From assembly GCF_019665785.1 (NCBI RefSeq), contig NZ_CP081149.1, positions 806,001 through 870,000 of the forward strand: 64,000 bases of DNA. The letters run 5' to 3'. Source of the DNA: Deefgea piscis. Lineage in GTDB: Bacteria; Pseudomonadota; Gammaproteobacteria; Burkholderiales; Chitinibacteraceae. The notes below the pieces were generated by a model. The model worked only from the letters and a program-made list of their open reading frames with translations. It was not told where the DNA came from and did no database searches. Shown here piece by piece: positions 53,330 through 61,997 of the stretch. The position numbers and the translations under genes are program-made. The stretch's first letter is position 1. The number at the start of each line of letters is the position of its first letter.

Positions 53330-54202
53330 TCAATTGACTGCACTGACGCAAGCATTGGCCGCAGAGACGGTGAGCGAGATCGATTGCCCGATGCTGTAGC
53401 GTGCGGCTTCTTCGGGGCTAACTAATGTTGCCACGGTTTCGTTACCACACGCTACGGTGAGGAGTGCCGCTACGCCAGCTGATTCAATTGCGAGTAAAGT
53501 CCCCATCAGTTGTAAACGGCCACTGGCTCTTTGTGGCAGCAACACGGCCGCAGGTGTGCCATCGGCAATAATTTGACCATTTTCGAGTTGAATGACGCGG
53601 CTGGCTAAACGAAAAATCTCGCCTAAATCATGGCTAACCACAATGATCATTGCGCCCGATTGCGCTTGCCAATTGAGCAAATGCTGTTGCAATTCATCCC
53701 GCAGGCTGCGATCTAGCGCCGATAGCGCTTCGTCAAGTAACAGGATTTTTGGCTCAGCAGCCAATGATCTAGCCAGCGCCACGCGCTGCTGTTGGCCGCC
53801 AGAAAGTTGCTCAGGTTTACGCAAAGCCAATTGTTGTAAACCCATTTGCTCGATCAGCTGATCAATCTGCGCTTCATTACGTTGTTGCTGAGCGTAAGCC
53901 AATTGCGCGCGCACGGTGAGGTTGGGAAACAGTGCATAGTCTTGAAACACCATGCCAACGTGGCGATGCCGAGTCGCAACGCGCGTTTTGCCGTTAAACC
54001 AGTATTGATCGCCGTAGCGAATTTCGCCTTGCTGCGGCGTGTTTAATCCGGCGATCAGTCGTAATAGCGTTGATTTTCCAGCGCCAGACGGCCCCGAAAT
54101 TGCGGTAATGCTGCCTGCTTGAATTTGCGTTTTGATTTGTAATAATCGGGCGCCATGTGCCGATTGCATTGGGGTTTGGATATCAAGATAGAGATTATGC
54201 AT
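53330..54202 (-). CDS. modC: Molybdate ABC transporter ATP-binding protein
   Basis: A 290-residue ATPase with Walker A GPSGAGKST, signature LSGGQQQRVALARSLA, Walker B ILLLDEALSALD and H-loop VVSHDL. The Walker B glutamate is followed by A rather than P. The C-terminal 80 residues look like a reduced or diverged TOBE domain. It is the last gene of the mod operon and overlaps modB by 8 nt. Tungstate or sulfate are other possible substrates. Confidence 0.9.
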   Translation of the reverse strand: MHNLYLDIQTPMQSAHGARLLQIKTQIQAGSITAISGPSGAGKSTLLRLIAGLNTPQQGEIRYGDQYWFNGKTRVATRHRHVGMVFQDYALFPNLTVRAQLAYAQQQRNEAQIDQLIEQMGLQQLALRKPEQLSGGQQQRVALARSLAAEPKILLLDEALSALDRSLRDELQQHLLNWQAQSGAMIIVVSHDLGEIFRLASRVIQLENGQIIADGTPAAVLLPQRASGRLQLMGTLLAIESAGVAALLTVACGNETVATLVSPEEAARYSIGQSISLTVSAANACVSAVN

Positions 54203-54860
54203 GGCGGGTTTTTCCGCTGATTAAGCGCAGCGCCATCAGCACCACAAAAGAAAAGCCTACCAGCACTGCGGCGTATAAATGCGCGGCACTGTAATTGAGG
54301 GTTTCAACTTCGTGATACAGCGCAATGGACGCCACTTGCGTTTGCCCCGGGATATTGCCGCCGATCATTAACACCACGCCAAATTCGCCCACCGTATGCG
54401 CAAAAGTTAAAATTAGCGCGCTGATTAAGCCCATTTGGCAATTGGGTAATATGACGCGAAATAAGATATTGCTTTCGCTTTTGCCTAGCGTGCGTGCGGC
54501 ATCGAGTAGCGTGGGTGAGAGTTGCCGAAAAGCACTGGTCAGCGGTAATACCATAAACGGCAAGCTAAACAGCATTGAGCCAATCACTAAGCCGGCATAA
54601 GAAAAAGCCAGATGCACATTAAAATGAGCGACCAACCAGCCGCCGACGCTGCTGTTCGGGCTAAATAGCAGCAAGAGATAAAAGCCTAGCACCGTTGGCG
54701 GTAGCACCAAGGGTAAGCTGGTGATGACTTCAAATATATACCGTATACGGCTCTGGCCCATCGCTAGCCAATACGCCAGAGGAATACCCACGATGGTGAG
54801 TAAAATCGTCGTGTGCGCTGCTAATTTTAGCGTGAGTAATAAGGGTTGTGGATCAAGCAC
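54195..54860 (-). CDS. modB: Molybdate ABC transporter permease
   Basis: A 221-residue permease with five to six membrane helices. LPLVLPPTVLGFYLLLLFSP and the EAA loop (LLDAARTLGKSESNILFRVILP) are typical of ModB. The LTFAHTVGEFGVVLMIGGNIPG segment is highly characteristic of the family. It overlaps genes on both sides. Confidence 0.94.
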   Translation of the reverse strand: MLDPQPLLLTLKLAAHTTILLTIVGIPLAYWLAMGQSRIRYIFEVITSLPLVLPPTVLGFYLLLLFSPNSSVGGWLVAHFNVHLAFSYAGLVIGSMLFSLPFMVLPLTSAFRQLSPTLLDAARTLGKSESNILFRVILPNCQMGLISALILTFAHTVGEFGVVLMIGGNIPGQTQVASIALYHEVETLNYSAAHLYAAVLVGFSFVVLMALRLISGKTRHA

Positions 54861-55254
54861 GGCTCACCTGCATGGCATTGGATTTAAGTAACCATTCAAC
54901 GCTTTGACCGCAGTGTAAACCCAGCGATTCACACGATGAGCGGGTAATTAAGGCGTGCAAGGTATGCTCACCAAAGCGCAGCGTAACTCGACTTAATAGT
55001 CGGCTGTTTGCAATGTGTTCAATCTGGGCGTGAAAGCGATTACGCAGGCTAATTTGCCCCTGTAAATCCACAGCAAGCGCAACGTCGTTTTCCGCAAAAG
55101 CCAGCTCAACGGCGTGACCCACTTGCCATTGGGCAACATCATCTTGAATACCGAGCAGCATGGCGCTGAAACGGTATTGCAAATAATCGGCAGTAATAAA
55201 TGCCATGCCGCCATCAATATCGATTTGCGTTAAGGTTGCAGGCAGTCGATTCAT
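54853..55254 (-). CDS. Stand-alone TOBE/Mop-domain protein in the mod operon
   Basis: A 133-residue protein. Its second half has the Mop/TOBE pattern (ISLRNRFHAQIEHI, SRVTLRFGEHTLHALITRSSCESLGLHCGQSVEWLLKS), a fold that binds molybdate. The N-terminal half may be a second diverged TOBE unit. In many bacteria this domain is fused to ModC or ModE; here it is separate between modA and modB, overlapping both by 4-8 nt. It may store or sense molybdate. Confidence 0.82.
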   Translation of the reverse strand: MNRLPATLTQIDIDGGMAFITADYLQYRFSAMLLGIQDDVAQWQVGHAVELAFAENDVALAVDLQGQISLRNRFHAQIEHIANSRLLSRVTLRFGEHTLHALITRSSCESLGLHCGQSVEWLLKSNAMQVSRA

Positions 55255-56003
55255 GGTGGTGGTACCAAGTAACCATAGCGCTGCAAAATTTGCTGGGCGC
55301 TAGGGCTTTGCAAATAACGTACAAAGGCTTTGGCGGCGGCATTGTCTTTACCGAAGCGCGTTTGCACTGCGCCTTGGGCGATGGCTTGATGCGCGGATTG
55401 TGGGATTTCAATCCAAGCACCACTTTGGCTTTGATCGGGGTTACTGACGATGGATTTGGCGCTAAAACCGGCTTGCGCCGCACCAGTGGCAATAAACTGG
55501 CTGGCTTGAGCAATGCTTTCGCCATATACCAACTTGCTTTTGAGTACCGGAAATTGCGGTAAGTCGCTTAAAACCCGCAGCGCTTCTCGGCCATATGGCG
55601 CGCTTTCGGGTTGGGCAATGGCAATTTTTTGTACTGCACTCGATTGCAGCCAAGTTTGCCAATCTTTAGGGATGGTTGCTTGCTTGCTCCAGAGCACTAA
55701 CACCCCATTGGCGTAATGCACCAGTGGTGCGATGGCGGCGCCTTGATCAAGTAATGTTTGTGGGTATTTCAGATCAGCCGACATTAAGACATCAAACGGC
55801 GCGCCATGGCTAATTTGGGCAAATAACTTGCCTGAAGCGCCAAAACTGGTTTGAAACTGATGACCGGTTTTTTGCGAAAAGTCTTTGCTCAAAGCTTGCG
55901 TCACGGCTTGTAAATTGGCCGCAGCAGCCAGACGAAACGAATCGGCAGCACTCATGCTGGGCCACAGCGCCAGACAACAGAGCGATAAAAACCAGTGTTT
56001 CAT
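55251..56003 (-). CDS. modA: Molybdate-binding periplasmic protein
   Basis: A 250-residue binding protein. The ATG at 56003 (MKHWFLSL) begins a signal peptide ending SMSA-AD; an extended start at 56018 adds five residues. ModA features: LAAAANLQAVTQAL, TSFGASGKLFAQISHGAPFDVLMSADL, YANGVLVLW, IAQPESAPYGREA and GAAQAGFSAKSIV. First gene of modA-TOBE-modB-modC. No Moco riboswitch or ModE site was recognised upstream. Confidence 0.94.
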   Translation of the reverse strand: MKHWFLSLCCLALWPSMSAADSFRLAAAANLQAVTQALSKDFSQKTGHQFQTSFGASGKLFAQISHGAPFDVLMSADLKYPQTLLDQGAAIAPLVHYANGVLVLWSKQATIPKDWQTWLQSSAVQKIAIAQPESAPYGREALRVLSDLPQFPVLKSKLVYGESIAQASQFIATGAAQAGFSAKSIVSNPDQSQSGAWIEIPQSAHQAIAQGAVQTRFGKDNAAAKAFVRYLQSPSAQQILQRYGYLVPPP

Positions 56004-56082
56004 GTCAAAGCACCCCAAGAAAAGAGTAAAGACTATAAGTCGATTCTTGACGGCTGCCCATACCTCGATAGGGTTCAGGCGT

Positions 56083-56109
56083 AAAAAAGCCTAAGGCGCA
56101 CCTTAGGCT
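56083..56109 (-). terminator. Intrinsic terminator of ispB
   Basis: AGCCTAAGG (56088-56096) pairs with CCTTAGGCT (56101-56109) around CGCA. In the minus direction the stem is followed by a T-run (A-run at 56083-56088). It separates ispB from modA. Confidence 0.88.
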
Positions 56110-56131
56110 GATGTCCATCATGGCAAATGGA

Positions 56132-57094
56132 TTAACTATTTCGATCAATCGCCAAGCTTGCCAGCGCGTGCAGCGCTTGCGTAAATGGATTGTCCGGCAA
56201 GCTGGTCAAACACGCTTTGGCGCGTTCGGCTTCTTGCTCGGCAGTGTGGCGCGCGTATTCAAGCGCCCCGGTTTGCTGAACGGCAGCCAAGACTGCGTCG
56301 AAGTTTTCACGCTTGGCGTTTTCGAGCGCATCTTTGACGACCGCAGCGGCGTCGGGTTCGCCGTGCTTCATCACATAAATCAATGGCAAGGTCGGCTTGC
56401 CTTCAGATAAGTCGTCGCCCAGTGATTTGCCGATTTCTTCTTGTTGGCCTGAATAATCAAGCACGTCGTCAATAATTTGAAACGCCGTACCTAAATGCAT
56501 GCCGTAACGAGCGATGGCGTCTTCAAGCGCAGGATCACTGTTATTTAAGATCGCGCCCAAACGCGCCGCAGCCTCAAATAGCTTGGCCGTTTTGTAGCGG
56601 ATGACTTTGAGATAATCTTCTTCATCGACATCGGTGTTGCCGATGTTCATTAATTGCAACACTTCGCCTTCGGCGATGATATTGGTTGCGTCTGACAGTA
56701 CTTCCATCACGCGCATCGAACCGCAGCCAACCATCATTTGGAAAGCACGGCTGTAGAGAAAGTCACCAACTAGAACTGAAGCGGCGTTGCCAAACAAAGC
56801 ATTGGCCGTATCGCGGCCACGGCGCAGGCTTGATTCATCGACTACATCGTCGTGCAGTAGTGTCGCGGTATGAATAAATTCGATTACCGCAGCGAGTTCA
56901 TGGTGTTTATTGCCTTGGTAGCCCAGCGCTTGCGCTGCGAGCAGCACAATCATTGGACGCAGGCGTTTACCACCTGAAGCAACAATATATTCGGCCACTT
57001 GGCGGACCAAAACGACTTCTGAATATAAACGCTCACGAATGACGCTATCTACTGAGGCCATATCGGCATCCACTACCGATTTAACAAACTTCAT
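56132..57094 (-). CDS. ispB: Octaprenyl diphosphate synthase
   Basis: A 320-residue trans-prenyltransferase making the ubiquinone side chain, which fits the ubi genes in this window. First aspartate-rich motif LHDDVVDESSLRRG and second QIIDDVLDYSG, plus GGKRLRPMIVLL. ATG 57094 is chosen over GTG 57100. It is divergent from rplU, as is common in proteobacteria. Confidence 0.95.
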   Translation of the reverse strand: MKFVKSVVDADMASVDSVIRERLYSEVVLVRQVAEYIVASGGKRLRPMIVLLAAQALGYQGNKHHELAAVIEFIHTATLLHDDVVDESSLRRGRDTANALFGNAASVLVGDFLYSRAFQMMVGCGSMRVMEVLSDATNIIAEGEVLQLMNIGNTDVDEEDYLKVIRYKTAKLFEAAARLGAILNNSDPALEDAIARYGMHLGTAFQIIDDVLDYSGQQEEIGKSLGDDLSEGKPTLPLIYVMKHGEPDAAAVVKDALENAKRENFDAVLAAVQQTGALEYARHTAEQEAERAKACLTSLPDNPFTQALHALASLAIDRNS

Positions 57095-57396
57095 CGACAC
57101 GCTGGGTTCACCCTAGAAATTAAGCCGCGGTGCAAAGGAGTGCACGCCGCCATTAAAAATAATCCGGCGATTTTAGCAGAAAAGCCACCATCCCGCCGCC
57201 TTGCTCACTGCGGGATGCAATCGCCGTTACGTTGGCATGCTCAAATAGGGGGTAATCGAGGGTGGCGCGCAGTTGTTCGGGGCAAAAAACGCTCAGATCA
57301 GTAGGGCTTGGTTTTTAACGTGGACCTTGATTTCAAGGCAGATTGGCGCTTGCGGCGGATTTTGTGGGTGTAATGGGCTTTGGATCAATTAAGTCA

Positions 57397-57425
57397 TTGA
57401 CTCAATTGGAAAACGTTTGTAGAAT
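57397..57425 (+). promoter_or_regulatory. Sigma-70 promoter of rplU-rpmA
   Basis: TTGACT (57397-57402) and TAGAAT (57420-57425) are separated by exactly 17 bp, each one base from consensus. The transcript would start near 57432, leaving a leader of about 65 nt before rplU that includes CCCAATTTGGG (57434-57444), a possible hairpin. The rest of the 404-bp gap from ispB (57095-57396) shows no gene. Confidence 0.8.
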
Positions 57426-57498
57426 GCCCGATTCCCAATTTGGGAAGGCACGCTAGCGTTTGTGCAGCGTGTTGGGCCAAACTCCCTAGGAGCTTGTT

Positions 57499-57810
57499 AT
57501 GTATGCAGTCGTAAAAACCGGTGGCAAGCAGTATAAAGTTGTCGTCGGCCAAAAATTAAACATAGAACAGATTACTGCAGACGTTGACAGCCAGATCGTA
57601 CTCGAAGAAGTATTGATGGTTGCAGACGGCGAAGCAGTGAAGATCGGTACCCCTGTGGTGGCCGGTGCTTCCATCAAAGCAACTGTGGTTTCTCATGGTC
57701 GTGGCGAAAAGGTTACCATCTTCAAGATGCGTCGCCGTAAGCACTACATGCGTCGTGCTGGTCATCGCCAGAACTACACCGAAATCCGTATCGACGCTAT
57801 CGTCGCTTAA
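57499..57810 (+). CDS. rplU: 50S ribosomal protein L21
   Basis: A 103-residue full-length L21 ([41 protein letters not shown]). The ribosome site AGGAG precedes the ATG. First gene of the rplU-rpmA pair. Confidence 0.98.
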   Translation: MYAVVKTGGKQYKVVVGQKLNIEQITADVDSQIVLEEVLMVADGEAVKIGTPVVAGASIKATVVSHGRGEKVTIFKMRRRKHYMRRAGHRQNYTEIRIDAIVA

Positions 57811-57826
57811 TTAAGGAGCTTAAACA

Positions 57827-58108
57827 ATGGCACATAAGAAAGCTGGTGGTAGTTCACGTAACGGTCGTGATTCTGAATCAAAACGCCTTGGTATCAAAGT
57901 ATACGGCGGCGAGTTGATCCCTGCAGGTTCAATTATTGTTCGTCAACGTGGTACTGAATTCCACGCTGGTGACAATGTTGGCATGGGTAAAGATCATACT
58001 TTATTCGCTAAGTGCGATGGTTATGTTCAGTACGCAGTGAAAGGCGCTTTGAAACGCCGCACTGTAACTGTATTGCCATACGTCGGCGAAGAAGAAGCTG
58101 CTGCTTAA
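57827..58108 (+). CDS. rpmA: 50S ribosomal protein L27
   Basis: A 93-residue L27 ([40 protein letters not shown]). AAGGAG precedes the ATG, 16 bp after rplU. The N-terminus starts directly with the mature AHKK sequence and so lacks the cleavable extension of Firmicute L27. Confidence 0.98.
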   Translation: MAHKKAGGSSRNGRDSESKRLGIKVYGGELIPAGSIIVRQRGTEFHAGDNVGMGKDHTLFAKCDGYVQYAVKGALKRRTVTVLPYVGEEEAAA

Positions 58109-58132
58109 TTAGCGGCTTCTTTGGTAGGTTTG

Positions 58133-58164
58133 AAAGCCCTGTCTCTGTGATAGGGCTTTTTTTG
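58133..58164 (+). terminator. Intrinsic terminator after rpmA
   Basis: AAAGCCCT (58133-58140) pairs with AGGGCTTT (58152-58159), then a T-run. It separates the ribosomal pair from obgE. Confidence 0.85.
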
Positions 58165-58291
58165 TTTTATAAATACGATACGGATTTGAGTCTAAGCGGT
58201 TTGCCAGATAGAGTCGTGATGTATATAGCTCTATGCGTCAAGCCACTTCGCTTGCAGTGCAATACCCCAGAGCCTGCGCCGAGATCGGTAG

Positions 58292-59461
<1,170 letters not shown>

Positions 59462-59699
59462 TTTAAGATTGCCGTTGATCTACAGCGAATCTGTTTAACG
59501 CCACACTCAGATGAATTTATTTGAGGGTGGCGTTTTAATTTCAACACGGATTTGACTGCGATTTAGGCTGTAAATATCGACTGGCGCAGTGTTTGTGCTG
59601 TTTTTCTCTGAATGAGACTTCTCTCGGCTGGCTGATGTTTTGATTGTTTTTCCGCTCATTTAGCTTTAGCCTTGCTCCTCCCTGATATTTGTCATCCTC

Positions 59700-60983
59700 A
59701 TGCAAGACGAAAACGAACTCTCTCAATTTTTTGCCAATGGCTTCGCGCCCGATGATTTACCGTCGATGGCGAGTTTATTGCGCGCGCGGCATTATCTTAA
59801 TGCTTTTATTACGCTATTTCGCGGCGGTGAAGACGAAGTCTTGGTGCGCTTATTGATTTTGCGTGAAATTGGCGCGCGCGCTGATGCGCCGCGGTGGTCG
59901 CCGCAAGATTTGCAAATGCATTTTTCGTATCTCAATCCCATCAAGCTCGATACGGTGCTCAAGCGCTTGCGCGAGAACGGCTTATTGATTTGGGATGTGG
60001 ACGAGCAGCTCTATGCGATGAGCGAATCGGGCCGCGTTGCGCTGGCGGCGCTCGGCACTGTGGTGCAATTTGCCGATGGCGACGCTGAACTAGGTTATTT
60101 AACGTCGCAAGTTGCCGCCGGTCAGTCGCTCGGTCAAGTCTCGAACGAAGTGCTGCTTAATTTATTGGCGCGTTTGAATGAGCTTTATACCGACTTTGAA
60201 GCGGCACTGGAGTCGCAGTCTGAGTTTCAAATCCGCGCAGCGCGCGAAAAACTCGAAAAAGTCTGGCAATGGGTGGAAAAAGGCACGGATGTGATTCGCA
60301 CAGTGCTGACCGACGAGACGACCGATCCTCGGGTGTATCAAATCGCCCAATCGATTGCGTTGGCGCAAGCCAGAATGCTGCGACTGACTTCGGTGTTTCA
60401 TCGTCGTTTGTCCGAGTTGGCATCGCAACGGGTGCATTTGGGGCAATCTGGTTTATCAACGACCAATGTCGCCGACTGGTTGCGCCAGCAAAAGCAAGAA
60501 AAGCTCGCTGATTTAGGTCGAGATTTGGTGTTATTTCATCCAGAGCCGGCTTTTGTGGTTTCTGATGTGTTACTCGACGTGACCGAGTTTGAAATTATCG
60601 AACGCGAACGGCCGACGCACGTGATTAGCGAAATGCCGCAAGGTGCTGCCGCACAAGAGGTCGGAGCCGTTGAAGCTGAGCGCTTATTGGCTGCTGAAGC
60701 GTTGTTTGAAGAGTTAAGTCATTTAGTCGCACAAGGCATGGGCGGCGACTTACCAACGGCGGTACTGGCACCAACGTATAAAGAAACGGCCTATCGCTTG
60801 TCGTTATTGTCTTTATTGGGGGACGCTGAAGCTGCGCTAGAGAAGAGCGTCGTGGCCGATATTGTGAAGTTGCCATTGCGGCTCGAAATCAGTGGCGAAC
60901 TGCATGAGCCCGATCACCCCGAAGTGGCCAGTATTAGCGCCGGTCGCTTATCCGCAGCGCCGCCGTTGCCGAGTAAAAAGTGA
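59700..60983 (+). CDS. Kleisin-like winged-helix subunit of an MksFEB/JetABC condensin
   Basis: A 427-residue soluble protein. Residues 60-130 look like a winged helix (WSPQDLQMHFSYLNPIKLDTVLKRLRENGLLIWD), followed by a long helical region (about 140-280) and a C-terminal winged-helix-like part (ALFEELSHLVAQGMGGDL onward). This matches MukF/MksF/JetA kleisins in size and layout, though direct family likeness is weak. It is followed by an MksE-like subunit and an SMC-like ATPase in the same direction. The assignment rests mainly on context. Confidence 0.7.
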   Translation: MQDENELSQFFANGFAPDDLPSMASLLRARHYLNAFITLFRGGEDEVLVRLLILREIGARADAPRWSPQDLQMHFSYLNPIKLDTVLKRLRENGLLIWDVDEQLYAMSESGRVALAALGTVVQFADGDAELGYLTSQVAAGQSLGQVSNEVLLNLLARLNELYTDFEAALESQSEFQIRAAREKLEKVWQWVEKGTDVIRTVLTDETTDPRVYQIAQSIALAQARMLRLTSVFHRRLSELASQRVHLGQSGLSTTNVADWLRQQKQEKLADLGRDLVLFHPEPAFVVSDVLLDVTEFEIIERERPTHVISEMPQGAAAQEVGAVEAERLLAAEALFEELSHLVAQGMGGDLPTAVLAPTYKETAYRLSLLSLLGDAEAALEKSVVADIVKLPLRLEISGELHEPDHPEVASISAGRLSAAPPLPSKK

Positions 60984-61011
60984 GCGTGTTGCAAAGTTGG
61001 TTTTTTTCATG

Positions 61012-61033
61012 CGCTCTGGCTTGGCCAAGAGCG
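61012..61033 (+). terminator. Weak hairpin between the kleisin and MksE-like genes
   Basis: CGCTCT-GGC (61012-61020) pairs with GCC-A-AGAGCG (61024-61033), followed by TATTTTTAG. It lies 29 bp after the kleisin stop and may attenuate the operon. Confidence 0.4.
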
Positions 61034-61081
61034 GTATTTTTAGCGCCTAGCGCGCAGTTTGAACTTAAAGGCTGATAATCC

Positions 61082-61753
61082 ATGGATCAAGCCCTGAATA
61101 TCTTAGTCGCTCGTTTATTAGCGCAACGCTTTGTATTACGTAAAGATCCGCTCGCTCGGCGAGCGTTGATCGATGAAGTGTTTCGTGAGTCGCTCGAGCA
61201 TCGTTTGGCCGATTGTGGTCTGCAATTGCTAGAAAATCCCTACGCCGAACACATTGCCGTGGCTTTGCAGCCGCAAATGGAAGAATGGGTGTTTGGTGAG
61301 GGCGATGCGTGGTTATCCAATAATATGGGCTTGCCGCGTGATGGCATTGCGCTGTTAGTCGTGGTGTGGGCGCTGATTATTTTGCCAAAACGTGAACGGC
61401 AGATTGCTCGTGTTGCCATTGGCTCTGAAGATCAAAGCGATATGTTTGGCGCAGAAAAACCCATCGAGCACGGCGAAGGCGTTGCGCAAGGCATTTCGGA
61501 AGACGCGCTGTACGCTGACTTTGGCAAAGTGCTCGGCGGTAAAATGCGTTTTGCCACCAATTTGGGTCAACTGACTAAATTAGGCTTTATCAATCGTCGT
61601 AATCGAATGATTTATGAAGGCCCGCTGCTCGATCTAATGATTGACTACGCCAAACTCGCCCCGCGCATTATCAACGGCGCGCTCGCCGATATTTTGAAAT
61701 TGACAGGCACGCAGATCGCCGACGATGTGGAGGGCTCACATGTTTCAGATTAA
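61082..61753 (+). CDS. MksE/JetB-like condensin subunit
   Basis: A 223-residue protein of the MukE/MksE/JetB size and type: two winged-helix-like parts (ARRALIDEVFRESLEHRLADCGL; FATNLGQLTKLGFINRRNRMIYEGPLLDLM). It bridges kleisin and SMC in such complexes. Its last 14 nt overlap the ATG of a duplicated, non-functional start of the next gene (61740), which suggests that mksE and mksB originally overlapped. Confidence 0.72.
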   Translation: MDQALNILVARLLAQRFVLRKDPLARRALIDEVFRESLEHRLADCGLQLLENPYAEHIAVALQPQMEEWVFGEGDAWLSNNMGLPRDGIALLVVVWALIILPKRERQIARVAIGSEDQSDMFGAEKPIEHGEGVAQGISEDALYADFGKVLGGKMRFATNLGQLTKLGFINRRNRMIYEGPLLDLMIDYAKLAPRIINGALADILKLTGTQIADDVEGSHVSD

Positions 61754-61997
61754 AACTTTAGTTGTGCCACTTTGTTACCCCGCCAAAAACCTTAAAAATC
61801 CGACGCAGAGTCGCAGAGTCGCAGAGGAAAAACGAGGCGATTTTGCCCATTTTGATGCTAAGTCCACATCGGAACTTATTGTTTTTGGCTTTTCTCCGCG
61901 CCTCTGCGCCTCTGCGTTGAAAAGTTTTTACTGTGACACAGTGGAAACTGGGCGGCATTGGGGTCTCGGGGAAAAAAATGCGGTGGAGATGCGCTAA
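61740..61997. mobile_element. 258-bp insertion splitting mksE from mksB, with fold-back core and duplicated gene start
   Basis: The first 22 nt of mksB (61998-62019) are also present at 61740-61761 with one mismatch, directly overlapping the mksE stop. Between them lies a fold-back: CCACTTTGTTAC (61767-61778) is inverted with 10 of 12 matches at 61933-61944, and GCAGAG-type repeats occupy both arms (61802-61826 and 61894-61917). The right-arm core is an exact 24-nt inverted match to 25718-25741. The insert is 86 codons long, keeps frame, and ends in TAA directly before the new mksB ATG, so an abortive reading frame (MFQIKTLVVPL... to the stop) leads into mksB. Confidence 0.8.

Noticed and set aside
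56004..56082. Molybdenum-cofactor riboswitch or ModE site before modA
   Set aside because: The region is only about 80 bp beyond the ispB terminator and shows neither the ModE palindrome nor the conserved Moco RNA pattern.
61725..61997. A 90-codon ORF between mksE and mksB
   Set aside because: It starts in mksE, copies the first residues of mksB and then translates the fold-back repeats; it is a by-product of the insertion.
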